From NCBI GenBank assembly GCA_963995505.1, contig OZ023187.1:1371501-1435500 (forward strand): a DNA stretch of 64,000 bases, written 5' to 3'. Below the pieces are notes generated by a model that searched no databases, was not told the origin of the DNA, and saw only the letters and a list, made by a program, of their open reading frames with translations. The position numbers were made by a program, and so were the translations under genes. This document shows, piece after piece, positions 1 through 10,364 of the stretch (positions are counted from its first letter, which is position 1; each line of letters begins with the position of its first letter). Source of the DNA: Hypericum androsaemum (lineage: Eukaryota; Streptophyta; Magnoliopsida; Malpighiales; Hypericaceae).

Positions 1-2
1 GA

Positions 3-281
3 GAATCCACCCTCGACCTCATCCCCAATCAACCCACACCACATGGTCTGAAATCTTCAATAATACCCGTATCCACATTCGGAGTCGGTAGCCACATTCC
101 GGCCGAGGTTACGAGAAGAGGGGCTGGTTGGGTCTTCCAGGGTTTGATAGATGAGCTCCGGAACAAGAGGGCGACCGGTCGTCAGGAGGCCGCAAGTACC
201 ACTCCGATGAAATCATCCGAGGCCTTCCTTATAAAGCCAGTCCAATTAAGACTATATGTTCGAGTATTTTGCATACTCTAG
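3..281 (+). CDS. Partial reading frame at left edge, unknown
   Basis: A frame is open from the window edge for 92 codons and ends in TAG at 279-281. It has no start codon inside the window and would be the 3' end of a gene or exon to the left. Its composition is mixed and protein-like (for example GLIDELRNKRATGRQ), with no membrane segment or zinc finger. I do not recognise the family. The last ten residues run into AT-rich DNA, so an unseen splice donor before the stop is possible. It may also be a chance open frame. Confidence 0.3.
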   Translation, partial: ESTLDLIPNQPTPHGLKSSIIPVSTFGVGSHIPAEVTRRGAGWVFQGLIDELRNKRATGRQEAASTTPMKSSEAFLIKPVQLRLYVRVFCIL

Positions 282-597
282 TTTTTTTTTTGTTGTTGAT
301 GAATTTGCATACTATAGTTTATATACCAAGACTCAGTATTTTCAATTAAAATTCTGAACAGGTTGTTTAAAATGATTCAAAAAAATTTAAGTCGTTAAAG
401 TCCATTTTGCTATTATACAATTTCACATTTTGATACAATGTCACTCGTGTTGTTCTAAATTCTTTTACCAGATAATAAATATTTCCTATGTGATAAAATG
501 ATTCTTTTTTTTTGTGTTATACCACTTTGTTATCTTTCGAAAAATTACAATACTCTCCAACCACAAATGAATCAAACTCAGAATAAAGCTATCACGA
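282..597. other. AT-rich intergenic stretch
   Basis: No gene or clear repeat is visible here. The sequence is AT-rich with short homopolymer runs and separates the left-edge reading frame from the TGGGCC-rich block. Confidence 0.5.
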
Positions 598-800
598 AAT
601 GGGCCCAAGGCCCAATAAACTCAGAAGTAACCCACCCACGTTCACAGCAGAGCAAAAAACCCGGCCCCTTTTCTCCTAAATAATAAAATCCAAGCCCAAA
701 ACTCATTTTCCCTCCCAAAACGCCCCGTTCCGAGACGTTGGTCGCGCACGGCGGAGGCAGCGCGGGAGGAAGAATACCAGGTGACTTTCGTCTTCGTCTC
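598..800 (+). promoter_or_regulatory. TGGGCC/GGCCCA promoter-like block, copy 1
   Basis: The block opens with the inverted motif pair TGGGCCCAAGGCCCA, followed by a GC-rich stretch and a CAG|GTGACT junction near 780 that looks like a splice donor ending a noncoding first exon. TGGGCC (site II type) motifs are common in promoters of plant housekeeping genes. The block recurs at 29345-29545 and, more diverged, at 54100-54270. It would read rightward, opposite to the DC1 genes, but no plus-strand coding exon follows. It may be a duplicated promoter and leader whose gene was lost. Confidence 0.4.
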
Positions 801-1496
801 ACGAGTTAGGATCAGAAGAAGAAGCCTAACCCAACAATTTGTCTAGCTATCATGAATTTTGAGAAATGCTGCTTCTATTAATATTATGTAGAGAGAGATT
901 TATCTTCAGTCTGATTCAAATCCGAGTTAGTTGATCGAGTATGTGTCCGAATGCCACATGACCAAACAATCAATTATATATCTGTTATTCAGTTATTAAT
1001 TTTAAAGAAATGGAATATCTAGGAGGGGACTCAGTTTCTGGAACGTGCTCACATTCTAATTCAACTAACTGGCTTCATTTTAATTGGAATCAGGACTGGG
1101 ATCGCTGATGATTGAGCAGAGAAACGTCCTCGCAGTTACGAAGCTGACGGCCACATGGTAGATGTAAGAGGAAGCATCGGAAACAATCCGGGTAATGTTC
1201 TCCGCTTCGAGCTCCTCGTACCTCTTTCTTGGCATTGTATCGTCGTCGTCGTCGTCTATCTGGTGAACTGATTACTTGTTCGATCCTGCAATGCAAGGGT
1301 TGAAGAATACTATCAATGGTGTCGTGTACTTGATTGTCATCCGCGTGACATTAGTAATCCTAGCTACTTAGGTGCAGGATTAGTAGTAGTTAGTAGTCTG
1401 TGAATTTAGGCGGGAATTCTGGTTAAGAGGTGAGAGCAATGTAAAGCTCAAGGGAGGGAGCCTTCCTCTCTATTGATCCGATCGATTCGTCTATGG
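801..1496. other. Noncoding part of the duplicated segment
   Basis: I see no convincing gene. The part from about 1005 to 1250 matches 29685-29935 nearly base for base, so it belongs to the segment shared by the gene 1 and gene 3 neighbourhoods. Confidence 0.5.
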
Positions 1497-1640
1497 TTGC
1501 TAATGACACAGGCTTCCATTTGATGAGTAAAGCATCCGCATATACTGCTTCCTCAAGCTCTTCATTCCAGTCGCCCGGTACTTGTGATGACTTTCTTGTT
1601 ACTTCTCGATCTCCTTCCTCTTATCGCTACTAGCTTTCTG
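1497..1640 (-). pseudogene. Relic of DC1-gene second exon
   Basis: Read on the minus strand this encodes a short stretch ending ADALLIKWKP, the same block found near the end of the second exon of genes 1-4 (gene 3 reads YADALLIKWKPAISP). The surrounding bases align with 2505-2600 in gene 1 with many changes, and no frame is kept. It is a broken partial copy just downstream of gene 1, evidence of an older duplication of the same exon. Confidence 0.55.
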
Positions 1641-2297
1641 TGCAATCCTGCCTGTGATCGATCTCCAAAGTGTCTCCTGTTCCTCAAGTAGTGCACTAGT
1701 CCATCATTATTGCATCTGTATTTCTACTCGTTAGCTTGCTTCCTAGTTTATAATTTTCAAAGATTGCTAAATCTAGGGAGGTTTTGTATGGTCTGTTTCT
1801 TTTAATAGGTAAAAAAATTAATATACTGATACACACAGCCAAGATCCATACAGAATCCATGTTGCCCAACCAAGACAACAAAACCAAGAAAGACTTTAAA
1901 CAGAGTTTTGCAGAAATAGATACACATCCTGGGAGCAAGCTGCAACTTCACAGGTTCCCAAGTCTTCAATCCGGGTCGGGTCAAGCTGCAAACATAAAGA
2001 ATCATCATTACTGCTTTAAAAAGCCAGTAGCCACACCCATCCGTCTTCCTGAGCAGAGCATTCCAAAAAGCTATCTGATCTCGAGAACAGATTGGTGTAC
2101 TGTCTCTACACTTACATAAACCTTCTGAGTTATGAACTTGTTCTGGAATCCCAGCCACAACTTCTAACTAACACTCTTCTTAATTCCTCCTTGTGAAGTC
2201 GACAGCTGGTTTACCTATCCAAGAAGGTTGTACCTTTATCTTTGGTCGTCCAGTCAGCCTAGTATGTAACACTTGATCAGTAATTTTGACGCTTGAT
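1641..2297 (-). other. Gene 1 3' flank, shared with gene 3
   Basis: This DNA lies downstream of gene 1 and is homologous to 30130-30670 downstream of gene 3. Shared tracts include GAACTTGTTCTGGAATCC and the run around 2030-2100. A 118-codon minus-strand frame (1802-2158) is open here, but its gene 3 counterpart is broken by early stops, so 3' UTR is more likely than a coding exon. A conserved CCAG|GTT donor-like site at the end of the second exon (about 2441) could splice into this region. Confidence 0.45.
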
Positions 2298-3410
2298 TCA
2301 AAAACTCGTTAACAAAAAAATTCTCACAAGTTCAGTTATGCAAACGATCAGAATAATGCGGGGTTGCAGCTTCCATTTGATCAAAATTCTCATATTAAAA
2401 AAAGTTCTCTGTAAGGTTAAGAGATAGATGGGATCAAACCTGGAGTGTGATCCATGGCTTAGTTGTTGATCTGTGCACTCCAAAATAGGAGCAATAGCAG
2501 GCTTCCATTTGATTAGTAAAGCATTCGCGTACTCCTTCCTCAAGTTTTTCATTCCAGTGCCTAAGTAGTGATGGTGGTGTTGCTCTTGGTCGTTGATCTC
2601 TTCCATCTCTTTTCTTGTTGCTTCTAGCTTTCTTAATAGCTGTTCCTCTCTTCTTGAAAGCCACTCGTGTCTTCTGCGTAGTCGTTCGGAAGTGTCATCC
2701 GCAAGTGCTTTGGCTTTGACAAGAAAATGGGCATCCCAAACTTTCTTAACTGTATCAATGACGATGCCAACATCATATCCAGCCCTTTCTACTAGCTTGA
2801 GCAGAGTTAGCCACTGCTCAACTCTCTCACTTGTGAGCTCCACCACCTTTGTCGTGTGCATGTTATGTAGCACAGCACACAATATGGAAAATATGTACGA
2901 CTGAGATCGTCCACATAAATTGTTGGGATTTGTGTAGAGTGTGAGATCTTTGCCAAATTCTCGATATGTTGGGTTTAAAGTTGGAAGTGATGAGTAGCTT
3001 TCTCCTCTTAAATCTCCACCATGTTGCAACACAAACTCAGGAATTCCATCTCTTCTCAGAGTAAGCTGAGTGCAGCTCAGCTTGCTGGAGAAGCGACTGA
3101 ATGCCTCCTTAGAAAATGAATAGTCAGCATTTTCATTTTCAGGGCTCTCTAACATCTCTCTTTCCCAATCTTCAATGATACACAAAAGTCTCCGTTTTTC
3201 GGGTAGATCATTATTATAGTAATAACGTACGTCTTTGTCAACCTCTTCATAGGTGAATTCGCCAGTCTTTATATCTTTATGTGTTACTCTTGTGACATCT
3301 TCCGTGCCTTTGAAGATTTCATATCTGGGGATGACCTGACTCGCCTCATTTGGGAATGTGGTCCTCAATTGCACATCTCCGCCATGATGCCCCAAGAGCT
3401 TAGGCATTAC
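2298..3410 (-). CDS. Gene 1 second exon: C-terminal domain without zinc fingers
   Basis: This exon encodes about 370 residues after the last DC1 motif. It opens with V-M-P-K-L-L-G and GGDVQLRTTFPNEASQVIPR, then has a middle block (FVLQHGGDL), an LLKLVERAGYDVGIVIDTVKKV helix-like block, a highly charged RLRRRHEWLSRREEQLLRKLEATRKEMEE stretch typical of a coiled coil, and ALLIKWKPAIAPIL near the end. The order of helical block then coil faintly recalls the plant PEARLI4 (phospholipase-like) family; that is inference. Residues beyond the CCAG|GTT site at about 2441 differ between paralogues, so the last ~48 codons may be intron read-through. Confidence 0.7.
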   Translation of the reverse strand, partial: VMPKLLGHHGGDVQLRTTFPNEASQVIPRYEIFKGTEDVTRVTHKDIKTGEFTYEEVDKDVRYYYNNDLPEKRRLLCIIEDWEREMLESPENENADYSFSKEAFSRFSSKLSCTQLTLRRDGIPEFVLQHGGDLRGESYSSLPTLNPTYREFGKDLTLYTNPNNLCGRSQSYIFSILCAVLHNMHTTKVVELTSERVEQWLTLLKLVERAGYDVGIVIDTVKKVWDAHFLVKAKALADDTSERLRRRHEWLSRREEQLLRKLEATRKEMEEINDQEQHHHHYLGTGMKNLRKEYANALLIKWKPAIAPILECTDQQLSHGSHSRFDPIYLLTLQRTFFNMRILIKWKLQPRIILIVCITELVRIFLLTSF

Positions 3411-3510
3411 CTGATCAACAAAATGTTAAGACATCCAACAGATTCTTTTAAGTTGAATCTTCCATCTTAATTGGCATGTTTTATGTTCCATGGGAAAAGA
3501 AATCACGAAC

Positions 3511-5714
3511 CTCAGGTATCGCGCATCTTATCTCGCATATCATCGGGCAGCCTTCTGCACAACGATACACTGGAAGCATTGGGTCTCGTTCTTCTTCACA
3601 AACGTGGCAGGGAAACTTGTCTGTGTAATTCTCCTCCACGTAGAAATCTTCAAGTACCAGCCGGTGAACATGGCATAGATGTTTAATGTCACATGGCAAT
3701 GGACCGCATGAAAGATGAAGGCTAAATTTACATTCTACGCAACGAAATGCGCAAGTACTGATTTTGCATGATCCAGAACAGACTCGACAATCTTCCTCAC
3801 CATACATATACTCTACAACGGTAAGAAGATGACGGTCACCTTGGTATTTGATAGATGGGATACATGTACTGGCACACTTCCTATCAAGTTGGAAACTGCA
3901 TCCTTTGCAGTGATAGATACCGGAATGAAGGGTATCACCCATAGGAAAGTCTCTCAAACATAGGCTACATCTTCTTCTTGATTCTGGAAGTTGACTAGTG
4001 CTTATCAGATGGAGAGGGTGTTGTGGATGAAGTGGATGTTGCATCTCAAATGGCAGTTCGGCACAATCTTTGTGAAAATGACATTCGCACTGCCTGCAAT
4101 AATAATAAATAACCCCGGAACTATATCCCCCGCACAAGAGGCAATAGAATGCATCTTTTTCCAAGTTGTCGATAAGTGACAACTGGTGCCAATGGTGGAT
4201 GCTGGTGAAAGTTCCATCGTCATTCAGCTTACTCTTGGGCTGGAAGAAACATCCCAGGCATAGTTTGAAGCCTCTCTCCATAGAGCGGAAGGCCAACCCG
4301 GAGTCACTATCTTTCTGGCATAACATGCACTTGAATGATGGAGTTGTGAGGAAAACCAAAGTGCAACTGAAGTAGTGGTGGTCAATCTTGAGGGGCAAGA
4401 TATCCAAACAAGATTTGTGGACGTGGAAGTCACATTTGCTGCAGAAATAAGAAGGTTCCAAACATATCATTCCACATATCTGGCAAGAAACTTGTGAAAC
4501 ACTTGCAACTTGTGAGGGTTGCAAAAGATGCCGATGAGAGAAGTGTTGTATCCACTCGTCTCCACCTTCAAAGACAGTTGCAGAGAGCTTGGCACACTCG
4601 AGGCCCACATAGAAGTCGCATTGGCTGCAATAGTAAGCATGAGTAGAGCAGTGCGTGAAACATAAATTGCAATTGAAGGTGTCAAAGAATTTCAAGATGA
4701 GAGAACATGGGTGGATAAGAAGTTCTATCCATACTGAGGATGGAGTCACCCGGATTGATAGAGCTTCCTGAAGAGCACAAGACACACAATAGCAAGCATC
4801 ACCGGATGTTATATCTATGAAGAGGAATTGCCATGAACTAGAAGAACATTTAGAACATTTCCGATCAGCTCTGAACAAAACTGAGGTCTCATTTTGGATA
4901 GAAAGGGTTTGAGGTAAAACATCAAGACAAGGCTCGTGAAGAAAAACGTCACACTCTTTGCAACCATAGGTCAAACCTGAAGGGTGACTTCCGCAAACGA
5001 AGCATTGAATCTTCCTCTTCAGGATTATGTCCCTCGTGTTTCTCTCAATTGGGTCCTTGAAGAGTTTCAGAGGATGGTGATGACAGAAATGGAGAATATC
5101 CTCTGCCTGATCAGCTTCTGTACTTGCTACTGAAAAGATTGCACACTGGATATCCATTTTGAACCAACATTTGAGGCACTTGTAGGCGAAACCACGTGAT
5201 GTTTTGCTTAAACAAATGTTGCAATAAAAGCTACTAGCACGTGTGAGGAAAAGGGGACATGGATGGAAACGATGTTGTATCTCCCGTGGTAAACCCAAAC
5301 AAGTTTTGTGCATGTCAAAGTCACATGGCCTACAAGCACCATAAGCCTGACATGTAATTCTTTTGCAGCATAGATTGCACTCGAGCGAATCCTTTCCATC
5401 TGCCTCTTCAAAAAGTTCTAGGGGATGGTGGTGAGACAAGTGCAGGATTTTGTTTCCTTTGTCATCAGCACCAATTGGCAAGAACCTGGTACATTCTGCA
5501 TGCATGGTGAAGTCGCACTCTTCACAACGATAACCAAAACCAGGAAAGAAGGCACTGAGACAAGCATCACATCGCTTGTACTTTGGGAATTCGAGGAAGA
5601 GGGGACATCGGTGAAAGAAATGTCGAATCTCTCGTGGAATATTTGCACAAGACAAATCAAGGTAGTATCTACAAGATCGGCAACTATAGTACTTTCCTGA
5701 TATAAGCTGGTTGC
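3511..5714 (-). CDS. Gene 1 main DC1-repeat exon (3' part)
   Basis: This is the uninterrupted part of exon 1 between the hAT element and the intron. It encodes about 730 residues of tandem DC1 motifs, for example CDACLSAFFPGFGYRCEEC, CNLCFTHCSTHAYYCSQC and CHVCEEERDPMLPVYRCAEGC. Motifs alternate with the H-(R)C-x-LFL linker usual in plant CHP-rich proteins. The frame is clean from the element to the donor, so the insertion is the only visible lesion in this exon. About 85-95% of residues appear shared with gene 3. Confidence 0.8.
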
Positions 5715-5722
5715 ATCCTTTG

Positions 5723-6426
5723 CTATGTTGTCAATAGCAGATAGCGTCGCGTAGCGGTTACCCCTCTAAAATGCTATAGCGGTATAGCGGTAGCGGGATG
5801 ACCGCTATTGAGAACACTAAAAACCAGTGTACAAAATAAACATAAATACTAAAAAATAGACATATTAACTTACTGGGCAACAAAAAAACACAGAACAACT
5901 ACCAAATTGCAAACATAGCAACTAAAAGTAAGCCAAAAAAGAGAAAAATCACTTACCCAATATCCAAAACTTACACAGCAACTAAAAAAATCACTTACCC
6001 AATATCCAAAATTTATTAACTTACTCGACAACTGAAAAAAAGGGGAAAAATCACTTACCCAATACCCAAAACTTACACAGCAACTAAAAAAATAACTTAC
6101 CCAATACCCAAAACTTATTAACTTACTCGGCAACTGGAAAAAAGGGAAAAAATCACTTGCCCAATACCCAAAACTACCTATATGCCCTCTATAAATAAGT
6201 AAACAGTTAAAAAATTAGGGACATTTAAGGAATTCTTGCCAAAATCTAAAATAGCGACCAAATAGCGGCCAAATAGCGGCCAAAAAGTGGTATAGCGGCC
6301 GCTATTTGGCCGCTATAGCGGCCGCTATAGCCGCTACTGTCTATAGCGTTTAACAGCAGCATAGCGTAGCGGTGGGTGCCCAAAACGCTACATAGCGCCG
6401 CTATAGCGCCGCTATTGACAACATAG
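5723..6426. mobile_element. Non-autonomous hAT-like element in gene 1
   Basis: The element is 704 bp. The first 16-17 bases (CTATGTTGTCAATAGC) are repeated in inverted form at the right end. An exact 8-bp duplication, ATCCTTTG, lies at 5715-5722 and 6427-6434; 8 bp is the hAT signature. The subterminal parts are rich in GCGGCTATA-type words. There is no transposase. It sits inside the first coding exon of gene 1 and shifts its frame. The intact paralogue, gene 3, has no insertion at this point. Confidence 0.9.
5950..6180. repeat. 102-bp tandem repeat inside the hAT element
   Basis: A 102-bp unit made of two sub-units (42 and 60 bp), each beginning near CACTTACCCAAT, repeats slightly more than twice. 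Starts are at 5950, 5992, 6052, 6094 and 6154. The apparent protein of repeated FGYWVSDFF on the minus strand is a by-product of this repeat. Confidence 0.8.
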
Positions 6427-6844
6427 ATCCTTTGCACCATGGCTTTGCAAGTACATCCTCTGCATGAATAAGCATCAAAGGATGGTGATGAGAGAAGTGC
6501 CAGATGTCCCCTTCCTCTCCAGATCTGCAGGTCTGGAACTTGTTGCCAGATGTAGCATCCATTTCAAACTCGCATGCTTTGCATTGATAGGACAACCTCA
6601 TCCCTCCTTTGGATTTCGGAACAAGCTCGAGGAAGAGGGGGCAAGGGTGAAAGGGGTGTTCGATCCTCTGAGGCAAGTCGCCACAGGATTGATGGAGGTA
6701 GAACCCGCAAGGATCACAGGCATAGTACGCCTGATCATGACCGGACAAAGCATCGTCACATCCAGCAGCGCAGGTTCTTTCAAAGACATCATCTTCTGAT
6801 CCCATAGGGACTAGCTTCAGAGGGTGCTCGTGGAGGATCTCCAT

Positions 6845-7379
6845 ATTCTCTACGCCAACAGCTGCTGCCAGTTTTTCTGCCTTTGACTTTGTGTGAGAGG
6901 TACTGGTGGTGCATCTGGAGGACGGAGGAAAATGTTACATAAATAATATCTTAAAGTCGTGCTTTGCCACACTACTACTTTGTGATTCTAAATTTTCTAA
7001 ACCAAATAAAACTCTCCAACTATGAGGCAAGACACTACATCATCATAAATAAATAAATAACTAGTCTCCTGGCTGGTACATGTGTTCTTGCTTATTTAAT
7101 GAATATAACATGTTTTCCCGTGTAACATATTCATGCCAAAACAAAGACTAGTTGTTGTTAGCTGGAGGAGTCGTCGTCTTCTTTGTTTTTGTTTATAGAT
7201 TCATTTATTTTTTTCTTTGTTTTTGTTTATGGATTCGTATTTCCCAATAATTTTTATTTGTTTGTAATAAGTCAAACTAATCTAGGTTCGAGTAACTAAT
7301 TAATTCTGCCCCATCCCCAAACCCCCAACCACACATGACGATACAACAAGAAGAGGGAGGGAGGAGAAAGGGAATACCG
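6845..7379 (-). promoter_or_regulatory. Gene 1 5' leader and upstream region
   Basis: The bases next to the start codon (about 6845-6915) match those upstream of gene 3 (34278-34350), including CTTCTCTACGCCAACAGCT-like sequence, so a common 5' leader and proximal promoter are inherited by both. Farther upstream the DNA is AT-rich and diverges. I cannot place a TATA box with confidence. Confidence 0.4.
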
Positions 7380-7616
7380 GCTCATCGATTTGGGGAGCGG
7401 GAGCCATAGTTAAAGGAGGAGACGGTGTTCTGTCCCCGGCCTTCTCCTCCCCGCCGTCGTCCCGCCACCTTTGGGACTTGGAGCGGGAGTGTAGCAGCTC
7501 ATCGAAGGCGGCGGTGCGCTAAGCGCCGGTGTCGGTGTTGACGATCTCCGATGGGAAGGGGCTTGGGTGACCCGTACCGTTTTCGAGGATAGTATTTGTC
7601 CGGTGATTGTCTTCAT
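7380..7616 (-). pseudogene. Degraded gene fragment beginning MKTITG
   Basis: The minus strand starts MKTITGQILSSKT at 7616. After a shift of two bases the frame reads TDTGA-stop-RTAAFDELLHSRSKS and then APAPQIDEPVF. A small family of plant proteins begins MKTITGK/R-(V/I)-S-S-K-P and continues with an LRR-x-SAAFDEL block, and the two pieces here match that order from memory. It has one frame change and one stop and covers only the first ~70 residues. It is GC-rich compared with its surroundings, which suggests a duplicated or captured fragment. The family assignment is tentative. Confidence 0.4.
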
Positions 7617-7619
7617 CGC

Positions 7620-8147
7620 TCGATACCGGAAAGTTAGATGCTCTCCTGTTAGAGAGGGATAATTAGGGTTTGGGGTTTTTTGGGTAGGGATGGGGGTCGG
7701 GCCGAGAGTGGTTGGCCGGTGGCCGATGGGCGGGTCACGGATGGCGACTGGTCGGAAGGGGTTGGGTTTTAAATGAAGGGGTTTACTTTTGACAAATTAT
7801 ACATAAAATGGGATCATTTTGAATTTTTTTCTAACTTACTAAATCACCAATTCATCATCCATGCTTATAAAAAAAAAGCAAAATAGTCATGAGTGCCTAT
7901 TGTTTGAAGAAATTAATTAATTATGATAACTTAATATTGATTAGTCTTTGTTATTTTGTCAATCAAGTGATTAGTCCTTGAACCCAACTTACGGTCATTC
8001 TTCTAGCGAGACATTATTTAAAGTGTCAAAAATACTCCTAGTTCAATCCAAAATAACATATTTCCGTTTTAATTTAAAAAAATCAAAGAAGCCACAAGCA
8101 AAGCAAGCGTCCTAGGGTTTAATTAATTTCTTGCCTCTCCGCGTTAA
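7620..8147. other. Intergenic, no gene seen
   Basis: The first 150 bases are GC-rich and may continue the captured fragment. The rest is AT-rich with no coding signal. Confidence 0.5.
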
Positions 8148-8155
8148 CTTTTACT

Positions 8156-8663
8156 CATGGTTATCAAATATGTGGTCTGACCGGTAGTCTGACCGGTCGG
8201 ACTATAATTTGGTCAGGGAAACGTACCGGGTATGACCATAAAACTGCCAACCTTACCAACCGTCCAAAAATGGTCAGACTGGGTGTTTTGACCAAATTTT
8301 TGACTCCATTTTTTCGGTTCATAAGGTTGAACCAAACAATCAGAGTTGGCCAACTATTTTGACCCAAAAAATCATGATTGGTCAGATATTTTGACCCAAA
8401 AAATTGACCAAATCGTAATAAAAAGAGAAAAATCATGTTTGGTCGGATATTTTCTTATTTTTTTTAGGATTTCAAGATTATGGTGGGTCAAAATAGAAAG
8501 AAAAAGTTCGGGTTGTGGGATAAGGGTAATTAAAATATTAATAAAATTATATTTTAATATATATATAATACTGGTCCGACCGATAGTCTAACCAGTCAGA
8601 CCGGTTAAAATGTGACCCAAAAGCCAAAACGGATCGCTCTCCGAGTCGTATTTGAAAACTATG
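8156..8663. mobile_element. hAT-like miniature element, GGTCCGACC family, copy 1
   Basis: The element is 508 bp. Its ends are CATGGTTATCAAATATG and, inverted, CATAGTTTTCAAATACG. An exact 8-bp duplication CTTTTACT lies at 8148-8155 and 8664-8671. Subterminal regions carry several GGTC(C/T)GACCGGT-like words in both orientations. There are no coding genes. It is related to the element at 27792-28296 and more distantly to 26518-27503. Confidence 0.85.
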
Positions 8664-8671
8664 CTTTTACT

Positions 8672-8879
8672 TGCCTCCGTTGCTTTTAAAAATACTTGCC
8701 TCCGTTGCTTTTAAAAATTCAAGGCAAACCACACTTGTGTTTTTAGGTTGTGAACGACAAACGCGACATCTTACGACACTTGTGTTCTTAGGTAAGTAAT
8801 TGGTATTCGATCTCAATTGAATTTATTTTGGTTGTTTTTACGTTCTTGTTGGTAAAGTTAATTAAGTTGTTTTATGTAC
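8672..8879. other. Short intergenic stretch
   Basis: A 25-bp phrase around CTTGCCTCCGTTGCTTTTAAAAA is directly repeated at 8670-8720. No gene is seen. Confidence 0.4.
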
Positions 8880-9497
8880 TGTTGGGAAAAAAGTGGTGAC
8901 CGATCTCGTGACGCTCAGAGTGATCATCCCAAGGTTGGTCTAACGCTACTGATAACAAAGGGTGGCCGAAGTCGAGACTAACAACTAACCTAAACTAAGA
9001 TAAAAAGCTCGAAGCTTGAGAGATATGTGTGTTTTGATCTGGTGATGATCTTTGCTTTCCCCGATGCCTTGCTTATATAGAGGAGGTAGACTGGCCTAGC
9101 CTCCCCCTTTGCCTTGTCCTAGTCGAACTCAAAGACTCCAAGCTCGTCTCCTTGCAACGCTTATCTTTATCAAACCCAGAACTCTTTCAAGCCTTATCCT
9201 GATCAAACTCGGACTTTTTTCCAGAAAGCTCTCCCATCCTTGGCGGCCAATTGCTTTCCAGAGTCCTTCGCCATGTATGACTTTAACGACCCGAGTATCC
9301 CGGACTCTCCATGTGAAGAATAGTGATGCCGCTACTGTTCTCATTATGTTTATGTCCTTTTATAGGAGTTTACAACCTAGGGTTTGCTTGGAAGCCTCTA
9401 GGGTTATAAGATATACATTCAGATACAGTTTCCTTATCACGTCTACATTCCTTATCAGGATAACAATTCCAACTCTAACTCTATGACATCTCTAACA
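8880..9497 (-). repeat. Copia-1 3' LTR
   Basis: The 618-bp LTR reads TGTTGGG...TCTAACA on the plus strand. Directly to its right lies the polypurine tract (minus strand CTTGAAGGGGGAG), which fixes the boundary at 9497. No full partner LTR is found; only its first 20 bases recur at 14247. Confidence 0.65.
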
Positions 9498-9519
9498 CTC
9501 CCCCTTCAAGTTGGAGCGT

Positions 9520-10330
9520 GTAAATCACACGTTCCCAACTTGGACACAAGGATGCGGAAGCGATCAAGACCCAATGCCTTGGTAAACAAGTCGGCAAGCT
9601 GAGAAGATGTAGCAATTTTGCGTGGCAGAATCTCTCCGGTCTGGACTCGTTCTCGGACAAAGTAGCAATCCATCTCTACGTGCTTGGTTCGCTCGTGATA
9701 AACAGTATTCTGTGTAATGTGAAGAGCAGCTTAGTTATCACAATATAAGGGGGTAAGATTTTTGTAGATGATGCCAATGTCAGCAATCAACCATCGTAAC
9801 CAAATAACTTCACTAACTGTGACAGCCATGGCCCGATATTCAGCTTCAGCAGAGGAACGAGCAACAACACTTTGTTTCTTGGACTGCTAAGATATGGGTG
9901 AACCGCTAAATACAATGAAATAACCAGTTCGTGATCTCCTGGTCATCGGACATCCACCCCAATCCGCGTCGCTATAGGCAGCTAGTTCAAAAGATGGGTC
10001 ATTATTCAGAAGAATACCTCGCCCGACCGTGGTCTTCAGATATTAGACTAACCTGTTCGCAGCTTCAAGATGGGGTACTCGAGGGTTTTCGACAAACTGA
10101 GAAAGAACATTCACAGCGTACGTGATATCAGGTCGGGTGACCTTACTACGTGATATCAGGTCGGGTGATCGTAAGGTACATCAATCATCCAATCAATCGA
10201 CGATATTGGCCTGAATTGATAATCGGATCTCCGGTTAGCTGGAGCCGATGATTTTGCTCCATCGGAAAACCACATGGTCGGGAGTCCGTCTTGCCACATT
10301 CCTTTACTATATCCAATGTGTACTTGTATT
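9520..10330 (-). pseudogene. Copia-1 RNase H region, degraded
   Basis: Minus-strand pieces such as HITQNTVYHERTKHVEMD and LADLFTKALG are typical of the end of copia RNase H. Stops interrupt the frame, for example in the conserved Asp-Asn block. It would remove RNA from the cDNA hybrid in a live element; here it is dead. Confidence 0.6.
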
Positions 10331-10364
10331 GGCTTAGAACTAACCCATTTGCCGTCCGAGCTGC

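Larger units (their letters stand above)
2298..6844 (-). pseudogene. DC1 gene 1, disrupted by a hAT-like insertion
   Basis: This is a DC1-type zinc-finger gene. The start is the ATG at 6844 (MEILHEHPLKLVP); an upstream ATG closes before it. Exon 1 is 6844-6427 joined to 5714-3511 and is split by a 704-bp element at 5723-6426. Removing the element and one 8-bp duplication leaves exactly 874 codons. The intron is 3510-3411 (GAG|GTT donor, CAG acceptor). Exon 2 is 3410-2298 and gives about 1,244 residues in total. Exon 1 carries about 14 DC1 motifs of paired CxxC with His, which bind zinc in this family; their molecular role is poorly known. With the element present, translation stops at 6401 after 147 residues, though an internal ATG at 5655 could start a shortened protein. 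The call is sure; whether the allele still functions is not. Confidence 0.85.

Noticed and set aside
1802..2158. 118-codon minus-strand gene downstream of gene 1
   Set aside because: The homologous DNA at gene 3 has early stops in the same frame, and codon content is not protein-like; treated as 3' flank.
5870..6133. Frame with repeated FGYWVSDFF that looks like a membrane protein
   Set aside because: It is read from the 102-bp tandem repeat inside the hAT element and has no independent coding signal.
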